A stretch of 33,716 nt of DNA from an uncultured Collinsella sp. (GCA_900754275.1 CAAECF010000110.1:1-33716), one strand, 5' to 3'; positions 7,738-15,631 are shown, counted from the first letter of the stretch. The notes: a model not told the origin generated them from the sequence alone. Numbers and translations: made by a program.

Positions 7738-8619
7738 TTACTGGTCAGTCGGCTTGGCGACGCCGGACTCATCGGACCAGAGCTCGACACCCTTGTTCTT
7801 AAGGTAGTTGTCGGCATAGGCGCGACGGCCGCCGGGCTTGGCGGTGAGGTCGCCCATCATGTTGGAGAAGCCGCCGTCGACCTTGATGGCGTCGCCGGTG
7901 GTGAAGTCCGAGCGCGTGGACGCCAGGAACATGACGGCGTTGGCGATATCGCTGACCTCGCCGATGCGGCGCGTGGCGATCAGACGGCTGCGGCTCTTTT
8001 CGACCTCGGGGTCGGCGTAGAAGTTGGCCGACATCGGGGTCTTAACGAAGCAGGGTTCGACGCAGTTGGAGCGGACGCCGTAGGGGCCCCACTCGGCGGC
8101 GAGCATCTTGGACATCATGTTGACGCCCGCCTTGGTGGAGCTGTACACGCCCGAGAACGTCTCGGGGGAGTGGCTGGCGACGGTCGAGATGTGCACCAGG
8201 CGACCCTGGCCGGCCTTGATCATCTCGCGACCAAAGCGCTGCGAGGTGATGAAGTAACCGGTGAGGTTGACGTTGAGCACCTGCTCCCAGTCGCTCAGCG
8301 GCAGGTCCTCCATGGCGGCGAAGCGCAGGATACCGGCGGTGTTGACGAGGACGTCGACGCGGCCGAAGTTGGCGATGGTGGCGTCGACAGCAGCCTGAAC
8401 CTCGGCCTCGTCGGTGGCGTTCATCTTGTAACCCTCGGCGTGGATGCCAAACTCGGCGGCGAGGTCGGCGGCTGCGGCCTTGACCTTCTCCTCGTCCAGG
8501 TCGAGCATGACGACGTTGGCGCCATTGCGGGCGAACTCGCGGCAGATCTCGGCGCCCATACCGCCGAGCGCGCCAGTCACGGCGCAGACATCGCCCTCGA
8601 GCTTAAGCCAATTGCTCAT
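7738..8619 (-). CDS. SDR family NAD-dependent oxidoreductase
   Basis: A 293-residue classical short-chain dehydrogenase, somewhat long for the family because of a C-terminal extension (after VDGGFSNMMGD). Residues seen are the cofactor motif TGALGGMG (15-22), Asp40 after the second strand, which favours NAD over NADP, NTAG (93-96), Asn118, catalytic Ser145, and Tyr159-x3-Lys163 in VYSSTKAG. C-terminal IKVDGGFS is the usual SDR signature. It is the first gene of the operon that continues with the OFA carrier and the Gfo/Idh dehydrogenase. GAAGGGAAG precedes ATG 8619. The LysR gene is divergent and is the obvious candidate regulator. It does not resemble the 7-beta hydroxysteroid dehydrogenase known from Collinsella as I remember it. 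Substrate unknown. Confidence 0.92.
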   Translation of the reverse strand: MSNWLKLEGDVCAVTGALGGMGAEICREFARNGANVVMLDLDEEKVKAAAADLAAEFGIHAEGYKMNATDEAEVQAAVDATIANFGRVDVLVNTAGILRFAAMEDLPLSDWEQVLNVNLTGYFITSQRFGREMIKAGQGRLVHISTVASHSPETFSGVYSSTKAGVNMMSKMLAAEWGPYGVRSNCVEPCFVKTPMSANFYADPEVEKSRSRLIATRRIGEVSDIANAVMFLASTRSDFTTGDAIKVDGGFSNMMGDLTAKPGGRRAYADNYLKNKGVELWSDESGVAKPTDQ

Positions 8620-8645
8620 AGGAACTTCCCTTCTTGTGCCTCCCG

Positions 8646-8672
8646 GTGGGTCGCTCCCATTAATCGACCCAC
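8646..8672. promoter_or_regulatory. Perfect dyad in the leader of the SDR operon
   Basis: GTGGGTCG (8646-8653) and CGACCCAC (8665-8672) form a perfect 8-bp inverted repeat with an 11-bp gap, just upstream of the SDR start and downstream of the possible promoter. It could be an operator for the divergent LysR protein or an mRNA hairpin. It does not have the exact T-N11-A form. Confidence 0.5.
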
Positions 8673-8688
8673 GTGGTTTTCGCTGGTT

Positions 8689-8717
8689 ATCGTATGCTTT
8701 GCATTTGCGCAGGTGAA
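8689..8717 (-). promoter_or_regulatory. Possible promoter of the SDR-MFS-Gfo/Idh operon
   Basis: On the minus strand TTCACC and TACGAT are 17 bp apart, each matching the sigma70 consensus at four of six positions, about 70 nt before the SDR start. The match is modest. The surrounding 8690-8790 is AT-richer than the genes, as expected for a divergent control region. Confidence 0.35.
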
Positions 8718-8852
8718 TTGCATATTTGTTAGAATTGCGTTAACCGTAGGTTTACACTGTGCGATGCAGTTTATTCTCAATTGAGCGCGTGACCTGCGAA
8801 AACAACCCCCTGTGGCACCATGCGGTCACAGGCGCGAAAACGGGAGATTGAC

Positions 8853-9731
8853 GTGTACGATCGACGACTCGAGGCCATATCGGCTGCCGCGGAGCTGGGA
8901 AGCTTCTCGCGTGCGGCGGCAAAATTGCGTGTGTCGACTCCGGCGCTCGTCAAGCAGGTGTCGGGCTTCGAGGCCGAGTTCGGCATCACGCTGTTCGAAC
9001 GCTCGCACTCAGGCGTTAAGGTGACGCCGGCCGGCGCACTACTGGTGGACGACGCGCGCTCGATCATGCGGCAGTCCGAGGACGCACTGCGCCGTGCCCG
9101 ACGTGCGGCGGGCGACGGCGGTGCCGTGCGCCTGGGCGTGTCGATGATGTGTCCGGGGCGCCAAACGCTTTCGATGTGGACGGGCATCCACGATCTGGAA
9201 CCGTCGCTGCGATTTGAGATCGTGCCGGTAAGCGATCTCTACGACGAGCGCGAGACCGTCATGCGCAGCTTGGGCCGCGAGGTCGATGTGGTGCAATCGA
9301 GTTTTTCAACCCCACGCTGGGGTGATGCCTGCCAAAAGCTCCTTATCGTCAACGTACCGTTTTATATTGATGTGCCGCGCACGAGCCCGCTGGCGCGCAA
9401 GAATCGCATTACGGTTGCCGACTTGGAGGGTATGCGTCTGCGCGTACTGCGCCACGGCAACGACGCCATGGACAGCCTGCGCATCGATCTTTTGGCCGAT
9501 GGCGGCGTGGACGTGATCGACGTGGACAGTTTTGACTTTGCGCTCTTTAACGAGGCGGAGGAAAAGGGCGACGCGGTGCTCACTTGCGGGGCGTGGTCGG
9601 GCGTGCACCCGGCTTTTGTAGGCGTGCCGTTCCTATGTGGCCGCGAGGTGCCGGTCTTCTTGCACTACCCGCTCGAGCCCACCCTCCAAGTACAAAAATT
9701 CGTCAACGCCATGGCCCAACTCCTCAAGTAG
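8853..9731 (+). CDS. LysR family transcriptional regulator
   Basis: A 292-residue DNA-binding regulator. The winged helix-turn-helix covers about residues 1-60: YDRRLEAISAAAELGSFSRA, then LRVSTPALVKQVSGFEAEFG and LFERSHSGVKVTPAG, all standard for LysR proteins. A periplasmic-binding-protein-like effector domain follows. I chose GTG 8853 because GGGAG stands 7 nt before it and the protein then starts at the usual place. The in-frame ATG at 8820 would add 11 residues without a good ribosome site. The gene is divergent from the SDR-MFS-Gfo/Idh operon, the usual arrangement for a LysR activator and its target, so the effector is probably the substrate or an intermediate of that pathway. A strong hairpin terminator follows. 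Confidence 0.9.
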   Translation: MYDRRLEAISAAAELGSFSRAAAKLRVSTPALVKQVSGFEAEFGITLFERSHSGVKVTPAGALLVDDARSIMRQSEDALRRARRAAGDGGAVRLGVSMMCPGRQTLSMWTGIHDLEPSLRFEIVPVSDLYDERETVMRSLGREVDVVQSSFSTPRWGDACQKLLIVNVPFYIDVPRTSPLARKNRITVADLEGMRLRVLRHGNDAMDSLRIDLLADGGVDVIDVDSFDFALFNEAEEKGDAVLTCGAWSGVHPAFVGVPFLCGREVPVFLHYPLEPTLQVQKFVNAMAQLLK

Positions 9732-9743
9732 CTTACACAAAAC

Positions 9744-9784
9744 GAGGCCCTGGCCAAACGGCCAGGGCCTCACTAACCTTTATT
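9744..9784 (+). terminator. Terminator of the LysR gene
   Basis: GAGGCCCTGGCC (9744-9755) and GGCCAGGGCCTC (9760-9771) form a perfect 12-bp stem with an AAAC loop. The following T-stretch is loose (ACTAACCTTTATT), so termination may be partial. Confidence 0.7.
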
Positions 9785-9813
9785 CCGTTTTAAACAACGG
9801 GCTGATTGCGCGC

Positions 9814-9921
9814 AGGAGGGTGCCCCGGGGCGGCGGGGTATTTCCTCCGCGCGCAGTTTCGCAGCGAAGCGAGAATGTTTGAGCACGGAGGAATTACCCC
9901 GCCGCCCCGGGGCACCCTCCG
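9814..9921. repeat. Large palindrome with 36-nt arms between convergent genes
   Basis: Arms 9814-9849 and 9886-9921 match at 34 of 36 positions (core GGGTGCCCCGGGGCGGCGGG). The 36-nt loop contains a small TTCGC-AGC-GAAGC hairpin. It sits between the convergent LysR gene and ABC operon and could act as a bidirectional transcription barrier. No T-run is present. Confidence 0.8.
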
Positions 9922-9934
9922 TCAGTAACCGTTC

Positions 9935-11854
9935 CTACTCCAGCTCAAACGCACCCGTGTACAGCTGGTAGTAATACCCGCGCTTGGCAATCAGCTCATC
10001 ATGGTTGCCGCGCTCGATGATGCGGCCGTGATCCAGGCAGATGATCGCGTCAGAGTTGCGCACGGTGGACAGGCGGTGCGCGATGACAAACGTCGTGCGG
10101 CCCTCCATGAGCTTATCCATGCCCGCCTGCACGATGGCCTCGGTGCGGGTGTCGATGGAGCTCGTGGCCTCGTCCAGAATCATTGCCGGCGGATCGGCGA
10201 CGGCGGCGCGCGCGATCGAAATCAGCTGACGCTGGCCTTGCGACAGCTGGGCACCGTTGCCGGTAAGCATGGTGTCGTAGCCGTCGGGCAGGCGGGTGAT
10301 AAAGTCGTCCGCGCCCGCGAGCTTGGCCGCCGCGATGCACTCCTCGTCGGTCGCATCCAGGTTGCCGTAGCGGATGTTATCCATCACGGTGCCGGTGAAC
10401 AGGTTCACGTCCTGCAGCACGACGCCCAGCGAGCGGCGCAGATCGGCCTTGCGGATCTTATTGACGTTGATGCCGTCGTAGCGAATCTTGCCGTCGGCAA
10501 TGTCATAGAAGCGGTTGATGAGGTTGGTGATGGTCGTCTTGCCGGCACCGGTGGCGCCGACAAACGCGACCTTCTGGCCCGGCTTGGCAAACACGGACAC
10601 GCCGTGCAGCACCTCGTGGTCGGGCGTGTAGCCAAAGTCGACGTTGTCCATGACCAGGTCGCCGCGCAGCGGCACGTACTCGATCTCGCCGGTTGCGCGG
10701 TGCGGATGTTTCCATGCCCACATGCCGGTGTGGTGGTCGGCCTCCTCGAGCTCCCAGGTTTCGGGGTTCACCTGTGCGTTGACGAGCGTCACGTAGCCTT
10801 CGTCGGCCTCGGGCTTCTCGTCGATGAGCTCAAAGATGCGGTCGGCGCCGGCGAGGCCCATGACCACGGCGTTGATCTGCTGCGAGATCTGGCCGATCTG
10901 TCCGCAGAACTGCTTGGTCATGTTGAGGAACGGCACCACGACGGCGATGGACAGCGCCATGCCCGAGATGCTCAGGTTGGGCGCGCCCAGCGCCAGGAAA
11001 ATGCCGCCCGCCAGTGCGACCAGCACGTAGAGCAGGTTGCCCAGGTTCATAAGGATGGGCATGAGGATGTTGGCGTACATGTTGGCCTTCTGGGAGACCT
11101 CGAAGAGCTTTTCGTTGCGCTCGTCAAAATCGGCCTCGGCGGCAGACTCGTGGCAGAACGCCTTGACGACCTTCTGGCCGTTCATGACCTCCTCGATATG
11201 GCCCTCGACCACGCCGAGCTCGGTCTGCTGCGCAATGAAGAAGCGCGCGGAGTTGGAGCCGAGCAGCTTGGTCATAAAGGTCATAAAGGCGACGCCGGCG
11301 ATGATGACCAGGCACATCCACACGCTGTAGTACAGCATGATAAAGAACACCGTGACGATGATGATGATCGTCATGAGCAGGTTGGGCAGCGACTGGCTGA
11401 TCATCTGACGCAGCGTGTCGATGTCGTTGGTGTAGTGGCTCATGACATCGCCGCGCTGGTGCGTGTCGAAGTAGCGGATCGGCAGGTCCTGCATGCGGTT
11501 GAACATCATCTCGCGCAGCTTCTCCAGCGAGCCCTGCGTGACGATAGCCATGGCGCGGTTCCAGAAGAGCGAGGACAGGACGCCGACGCCGTAGATGCAG
11601 GCGAGGGTGGTCACGAGCTGTGCGATCTTGGGCTGCGCGGCTTCCCAATCGCCCGACTGCCACGATTCGCCAATAATTTGCAGGGCGCTCTGCAGGAAGG
11701 TCGCGCCGATGGAGTTGATGATGGCGCAGAGCACCACGCCGGCGACGACGAGGGGCAAAAGCACGGGATAGAAGCCAAAGAGCGTCTTGATGAGGCGCGA
11801 CATGGTGCCGCCCTTGCGGTTGAGCGCGCGCTCGGCGGTCGTTGCCTTACTCAT
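9935..11854 (-). CDS. ABC exporter half-transporter with the canonical ATPase site (TM288-like)
   Basis: A 639-residue fusion of a six-helix type IV exporter membrane domain (about residues 20-340) and a nucleotide-binding domain. Motifs are Walker A GATGAGKTT (about 431), signature LSQGQRQ, and Walker B MILDEATSS (about 558) with the catalytic Glu intact, followed by the His loop IAHRLSTV. LSQGQ together with an intact Glu is the pattern of the TM288 side of heterodimeric exporters. About 40 extra residues between the membrane and ATPase domains (NAQVNPETWELEEADHHTG) are unusual in length. ATG 11854 overlaps the end of the partner gene by 8 bp, with GGAGG just upstream, so translation is probably coupled. 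Together with the next gene it should export drugs, lipids or peptides. The substrate is unknown. Confidence 0.93.
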   Translation of the reverse strand: MSKATTAERALNRKGGTMSRLIKTLFGFYPVLLPLVVAGVVLCAIINSIGATFLQSALQIIGESWQSGDWEAAQPKIAQLVTTLACIYGVGVLSSLFWNRAMAIVTQGSLEKLREMMFNRMQDLPIRYFDTHQRGDVMSHYTNDIDTLRQMISQSLPNLLMTIIIIVTVFFIMLYYSVWMCLVIIAGVAFMTFMTKLLGSNSARFFIAQQTELGVVEGHIEEVMNGQKVVKAFCHESAAEADFDERNEKLFEVSQKANMYANILMPILMNLGNLLYVLVALAGGIFLALGAPNLSISGMALSIAVVVPFLNMTKQFCGQIGQISQQINAVVMGLAGADRIFELIDEKPEADEGYVTLVNAQVNPETWELEEADHHTGMWAWKHPHRATGEIEYVPLRGDLVMDNVDFGYTPDHEVLHGVSVFAKPGQKVAFVGATGAGKTTITNLINRFYDIADGKIRYDGINVNKIRKADLRRSLGVVLQDVNLFTGTVMDNIRYGNLDATDEECIAAAKLAGADDFITRLPDGYDTMLTGNGAQLSQGQRQLISIARAAVADPPAMILDEATSSIDTRTEAIVQAGMDKLMEGRTTFVIAHRLSTVRNSDAIICLDHGRIIERGNHDELIAKRGYYYQLYTGAFELE

Positions 11855-13661
11855 GGGCCTCGCCTCCTTCCTGAGTCTGAGCTTGCGTTGCGGATGCCTC
11901 GGTGTCGGCCTCGACGGCCCCTTCGCCCTCGGCGCTCATCTTGTTTTGCGAGGTGAAGGTCTCGCGGTAGATCTCGCTTGTCTTAAGCAGCTCGTCATGG
12001 TTGCCGATCTGCGCGATACGGCCGCCCTCCATGACGATGATACGGTCTGCGTCCTGCACGGAGCTGATGCGCTGGGCGATGATGAGCTTGGTCGTGTTGG
12101 GCAGATAGCTTGCCAGTCCTGCGCGGATCTTTGCGTCGGTCTTGGTGTCGACGGCGCTGGTGGAGTCGTCCAGGATCAAGATCTTGGGGCGACGCAGCAG
12201 GGCGCGTGCAATGCACAGGCGCTGCTTCTGACCGCCCGAAACATTAGAGCCGCCCTGTTCGATCCAGGTGTCGTAGCCCTTGGGGAAACCGTCGACAAAC
12301 TCGTCGGCGCAGGCCAGATGCGCTGCCTCGCGGACTTCCTCGTCGGTGGCGTTCGGGTCGCCCCAACGCAGGTTCTCGGCGATGGTGCCGCTAAACAGCA
12401 CGTTTTTCTGCAGCACCATGGCGACCTGGTGACGCAGCGCGTCCAGGTCGTAGTCGCGCACGTCCACGCCGCCCACGCGCACAGCGCCTTCGGTGGTGTC
12501 GTACAGGCGGGCGATGAGGTTAACGAGCGTGGACTTGGCCGAGCCGGTGCCGCCGATGATGCCGATGGTCTCGCCGCTCGTAATGTGCAGGTCGATATCG
12601 TCGAGCGCCTGGCGCTTCGCATGCTTGGAATACTTAAAACTCACGTGGTCAAAGTCGATGGAACCGTCGGCAACCTCGAGCACGGGCTCGGCGGGATCGG
12701 CGATCGTGGGCTCGGCGGCCAGCACCTCGGCAATGCGGTGTGCCGATTCGTCGGCCATGGTCACCATGACAAAGATCATCGACAGCTGCATCAGGCTCAT
12801 GAGAATCTGGAAACCATAGGTAAAGGTCGAGGAGAGCTGGCCCACGTCGAACAGCGTGCCCTGGCTCGTGATGATGAGCTTGGAGCCCAGGTAGATGATG
12901 ACGACAAACGCGCCGTTGACGCAGATGTTCATCATGGGGTTGTTAAAGGCGAGCAGCTTCTCGGCGCGGGTGAAGTCCGTCTGGACATCGCGCGCGGCGG
13001 CCGCGAACTTCTCCTTCTCAAAGTCTTCGCGTACGTAGCTCTTAACCACGCGCATGCCGGTGACGTTTTCCTCGACGGACTCGTTAAGGGCATCGTACTT
13101 GTGGAACACGCGCGAGAAGATGGGGCGCACCTTAAAGATGATAAAGAACAGCCCAAAGCCCAGCAGCGGAATGATGACCAGGTAGACCATGGCAACGCTG
13201 CCGCCCATGATAAATGCCATGGTAAAGGCGAAGATCAATACCAGCGGCGCGCGCACGGCGATACGGATGATCATCATAAAGGCCTGCTGCACGTTGTTGA
13301 TGTCGGTGGTCAGGCGCGTGACGAGCGAGGAGCTCGAGAACTCATCGATGTTGGCAAAGCTGAACGTCTGGATTTTGTAGAACAGGTCGTGACGCAGGTT
13401 CTTGGCGAAGCCGCAGCTCGCATGGCTGCAGGTGACGCCTGCCGCGGCGCCAAAAGCAAGCGATGTCAGCGCGATGAGCACCAAAAGGCCCGCGGTGGGA
13501 AGCATCTCGGCTACGGTGGCGCCGTCTTTGATGGCGTCGATCAGGTTGGCGGTGATAAATGGAATCAGCATCTCGCAGAGCACCTCGCCAAGCACGAGCA
13601 ACGGCGTGGCAACGGTGACTTTCATATAGTCGCGGATGCTGCCCATGAGGGTTTTAATCAT
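11847..13661 (-). CDS. ABC exporter half-transporter with a degenerate ATPase site (TM287-like)
   Basis: A 604-residue membrane/ATPase fusion, partner of the gene after it. Motifs are Walker A GGTGSAKST (about residue 370), signature NVSGGQKQR, and Walker B LILDDSTSAVD (about 495), in which Asp replaces the catalytic Glu. The switch His is also replaced (IAQRISSV, Gln for His). A degenerate Walker B with SGGQ here, paired with LSQGQ and an intact Glu in the partner, is the arrangement known for TM287/288, LmrCD and BmrCD. The Ala in SAKS is a tolerated variant. The C-terminus is an Ala/Glu/Thr-rich tail (EGAVEADTEASATQAQTQEG). The start overlaps the MarR gene by 8 bp. Multidrug export or self-protection is the likely role. 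Confidence 0.93.
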   Translation of the reverse strand: MIKTLMGSIRDYMKVTVATPLLVLGEVLCEMLIPFITANLIDAIKDGATVAEMLPTAGLLVLIALTSLAFGAAAGVTCSHASCGFAKNLRHDLFYKIQTFSFANIDEFSSSSLVTRLTTDINNVQQAFMMIIRIAVRAPLVLIFAFTMAFIMGGSVAMVYLVIIPLLGFGLFFIIFKVRPIFSRVFHKYDALNESVEENVTGMRVVKSYVREDFEKEKFAAAARDVQTDFTRAEKLLAFNNPMMNICVNGAFVVIIYLGSKLIITSQGTLFDVGQLSSTFTYGFQILMSLMQLSMIFVMVTMADESAHRIAEVLAAEPTIADPAEPVLEVADGSIDFDHVSFKYSKHAKRQALDDIDLHITSGETIGIIGGTGSAKSTLVNLIARLYDTTEGAVRVGGVDVRDYDLDALRHQVAMVLQKNVLFSGTIAENLRWGDPNATDEEVREAAHLACADEFVDGFPKGYDTWIEQGGSNVSGGQKQRLCIARALLRRPKILILDDSTSAVDTKTDAKIRAGLASYLPNTTKLIIAQRISSVQDADRIIVMEGGRIAQIGNHDELLKTSEIYRETFTSQNKMSAEGEGAVEADTEASATQAQTQEGGEAHE

Positions 13662-14157
13662 CCAGTTCCTCCCAGGTTACGCGGATTTTATCGAGCATTT
13701 CGGCGAGGTCCTCGCGCTCGTCATGGGTGAGCGCGCTAAAGGCCTGCTCTCTAAAGCGAATGCGGGCCGCCTGGTCGATGCGGGCGTTTTCCCGGCCGGT
13801 TTCGGTCAGGCGAATGGTGAGCTGCCGTCGATCCTTGGGGTTACGGCTGCGCTCGATGAGGCCGTTGAGCTCGAGCTTGGACAGGATCTCGGAAAGCGAC
13901 CCCGGCTTGAGGTCAAAGTGCATGCCGAGTTCCTGCTGCGACATCTCGCCGCCGGGTTGCTTGGCCAGCAGGCAGATGATGGGCGCCTTGCCGGACACGC
14001 CTCCGCCATGAAAATGCATGTAATGGCCGCAAAAGCCCAGGCCGCTCAGGATGCGCTTGGCGAGTTTGTCTTCGGCGCTGACCGCTTCGGGTATGTCTAC
14101 CGGTTGCGACGGGTCACCGCTGGGCTCATGCGGAAGGACGAGTGGTTCAACACACAT
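13654..14157 (-). CDS. MarR family transcriptional regulator
   Basis: A 167-residue winged-helix regulator. The DNA-binding part is seen in MSQQELGMHFDLKPGSLSEI, then LSKLELNGLIERSRNPKDRR and the wing QLTIRLTETGRE. The helix before it contains GFCGHYMHFHGGG, a cluster of one Cys and three His that is not typical of MarR and could bind a metal or sense redox state (inference). The N-terminal 30 residues are proline-rich and probably flexible. It is the first gene of an operon in which each gene overlaps the next by 8 bp, so the ratio of regulator to exporter is fixed. A good promoter and dyad lie directly upstream, which suggests autorepression relieved by the exported compound. GAAAGGAGCG precedes ATG 14157. 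Confidence 0.9.
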   Translation of the reverse strand: MCVEPLVLPHEPSGDPSQPVDIPEAVSAEDKLAKRILSGLGFCGHYMHFHGGGVSGKAPIICLLAKQPGGEMSQQELGMHFDLKPGSLSEILSKLELNGLIERSRNPKDRRQLTIRLTETGRENARIDQAARIRFREQAFSALTHDEREDLAEMLDKIRVTWEELDD

Positions 14158-14181
14158 ATCTAAGCTTCGCTCCTTTCTTTA

Positions 14182-14241
14182 GTTAGGTAGTTGAATTGTT
14201 TTGTGCCTAACCAATTTAGGAGCACGGTAAATAAATGTCAA
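14182..14241 (-). promoter_or_regulatory. Promoter and candidate MarR operator of the exporter operon
   Basis: On the minus strand a perfect TTGACA (14241-14236) and TAAATT (14218-14213) are separated by 17 bp. Immediately downstream lie GTTAGGCA (14211-14204) and TACCTAAC (14189-14182), an inverted repeat with one mismatch. A dyad over the transcription start is the usual place for a MarR autorepressor site. The ATG is about 50 nt beyond. Confidence 0.7.
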
Positions 14242-14265
14242 GGTACCAAACTTATTATGTTCGAG

Positions 14266-14347
14266 CGGCACTTAGGGACGTTCCTTATGTGCCGGCATTT
14301 GGGGACACTCCTTGTGTCGACTAGTCATTTAAGAACGTCCCCAACGA
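14266..14347. repeat. Two adjacent short palindromic repeats
   Basis: CGGCAC (14266-14271) and GTGCCG (14289-14294) flank a segment whose 20 bases 14267-14286 recur exactly at 33632-33651. Next to it, TTTGGGGACACTCC and AAGAACGTCCCCAACGA (14298-14347), with GACTAGTC in the loop, is a degraded relative of the palindrome at 27559-27614. Confidence 0.65.
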
Positions 14348-14483
14348 CTAACTTCCTCCTTCCCGTAACCTTTCCGCAACAATTCGTCCTCTGCGGTGCC
14401 AGCGCCCGTTCACAACGTCCCCTGCGCTACACTTAGTCGCACTGTGGCGCTGCCGCGCCGCGCCCGAAACAAGGGAGACCCTC

Positions 14484-15308
14484 ATGAAGAATACTCAGCT
14501 GCTGCTGATTAACGATATGTGCGGCTACGGCAAGGTCGCGCTTTCCGCCATGCTGCCGGTGCTGTCGCACATGGGCTACCGTATCCATAACCTGCCGACG
14601 GCACTTGTGTCCGATACGCTCAACTATCCCAAGTTCTACATCCACGACACCACCGAGTACGTGCGCCAGAGCCTCGCCATCTGGGAGGAGCTCGGCTTTG
14701 AGTTCGACGCCATCTCGACCGGCTTTATCGTGACCGAGGAAGAGACGCGTATCATCTCGGACTTTTGCCACCGCCGCGCGCAAAAGGGCACCAAGGTGTT
14801 CGTCGATCCCATCATGGGCGACAACGGCAAGCTCTATGCCGGTGTGCCCGAGTCCACGATTGGCCTTATGCGGCACCTGCTGGAGTGCGCAGACTACGCG
14901 GTGCCCAACTACACCGAGGCCTGTCTGCTCGCCGATACGCCTATTGCAGAGCAGATCACGCCCGATGAGGCCCGCGCCCTTGTGGACGCCGTGCGCGAGC
15001 TGGGTGCCAAGTCGGTGGTCATTACGAGCGCCGTGGTAAATGGCACGAACGCGGTTATCGGTTACGACCATGTGGCGGGGGAGTACTTCACGATTCCCTT
15101 TGAGCTCATTCCGGTCTATTTCCCGGGCACGGGCGATACGTTCTCGGCGGTGCTCATGGGCCGCGTTATGGCAGGTTGGAGTCTGCAGCGCGCGACGTCC
15201 GATGCCATGCGTGTGGTGGCTGAGCTTATCGAGCGCAATGCCGACCAAGAGGACAAGTCGGCCGGCCTTCCCATCGAGGCCTGCCTGGATGTGATTGACC
15301 ATGAGTAA
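14484..15308 (+). CDS. pdxY: Pyridoxamine/pyridoxal kinase (PdxY-like)
   Basis: A 274-residue ribokinase-superfamily kinase that phosphorylates pyridoxal, pyridoxamine or pyridoxine in vitamin B6 salvage. Seen are the N-terminal strand LLINDMCGYGKVALSAMLPV, the substrate-loop region LPTALVSDTLNY, VFVDPIMGDNGKLYAG, AVPNYTEACLL and the anion-hole/catalytic motif FPGTGDTFSAVL, whose Asp is the catalytic base. The length is normal. ATG 14484 follows GGGAGA. The TIGR04076-like gene overlaps its 3' end by 8 bp, so the two are translated together. The pairing suggests a shared role, perhaps in cofactor metabolism, but nothing in the sequence proves it. A close hydroxymethylpyrimidine kinase is possible but less likely. 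Confidence 0.88.
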   Translation: MKNTQLLLINDMCGYGKVALSAMLPVLSHMGYRIHNLPTALVSDTLNYPKFYIHDTTEYVRQSLAIWEELGFEFDAISTGFIVTEEETRIISDFCHRRAQKGTKVFVDPIMGDNGKLYAGVPESTIGLMRHLLECADYAVPNYTEACLLADTPIAEQITPDEARALVDAVRELGAKSVVITSAVVNGTNAVIGYDHVAGEYFTIPFELIPVYFPGTGDTFSAVLMGRVMAGWSLQRATSDAMRVVAELIERNADQEDKSAGLPIEACLDVIDHE

Positions 15309-15630
15309 CGCTGGCGAGGGCGGCGTCAAGCCTGCGGGCGAGAACAGGCCGCTCGGCGCGCCGCGTGGCAAGCGGCCGCGTATCCGCGTGAGCTGCGTGG
15401 ACCAGCTGGGGACGTGCCGCTGCCACCATGGTCACAAGCCGGGCGACGTCTTTGACTTTGACCGAGACCGCGGCAAGATGTGCGCCATGGCCTGCCATGT
15501 GGGCTTTCCCTATATCGATATCCTGCGCTATGGCGGAACCGTACCTGGCAACGAGCCTGGTACGGCAAAGTTCTGCTGCCCCGAGGTCGATACGTTAAAC
15601 GTCTGGCTCGCCGAGATCGTCGACGAGTAG
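15301..15630 (+). CDS. TIGR04076 family protein
   Basis: A 109-residue cysteine-rich protein. After a charged 25-residue N-terminus the core reads IRVSCVDQLGTCRCHHGHKP, then GDVFDF, MCAMACHVGFPYIDILRYGG and a C-terminal FCCPE. This matches my memory of the TIGR04076 family (short anaerobe proteins with conserved C...GHK.GD.F and CP/CCP motifs). Its function is not established. Eight cysteines and five histidines point to metal or Fe-S binding (inference). ATG 15301 overlaps the kinase gene by 8 bp (ATGAGTAA), with no good separate ribosome site, so expression depends on coupling. A frame extended to TTG 15295 would add two residues. Confidence 0.75.
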   Translation: MSNAGEGGVKPAGENRPLGAPRGKRPRIRVSCVDQLGTCRCHHGHKPGDVFDFDRDRGKMCAMACHVGFPYIDILRYGGTVPGNEPGTAKFCCPEVDTLNVWLAEIVDE

Positions 15631-15631
15631 C

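Larger units (their letters stand above)
14158..14483. other. 326-bp divergent intergenic region
   Basis: The left third carries the promoter and dyad of the MarR-ABC operon (14182-14241). The middle carries two short palindromic repeats (14266-14294 and 14298-14347), related to repeats elsewhere in the window. The right part leads to pyridoxamine kinase. It contains TACACT (about 14425) as a possible -10 but no convincing -35. Confidence 0.7.

Noticed and set aside
7738..8619. The SDR as the Collinsella 7-beta hydroxysteroid dehydrogenase
   Set aside because: N-terminus, length and active-site surroundings do not resemble that enzyme as I remember it, and the operon context (OFA carrier, Gfo/Idh) points elsewhere.
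4240..8784. A 1514-codon open frame on the plus strand, and a 964-codon one on the minus strand at 27694-30588
   Set aside because: Both run antisense to clear genes (tex, Gfo/Idh, MFS, SDR; and the amino acid importer). Long mirror frames are usual in GC-rich DNA. Their proteins are low-complexity Gly/Val/Asp or His/Arg mixtures without any motif.
12528..12554. Walker A SAKS in the first half-transporter as a broken ATP site
   Set aside because: The Lys and Ser that contact ATP are present, and Ala at this place is seen in other exporters. The functional degeneration lies in Walker B and the switch His.
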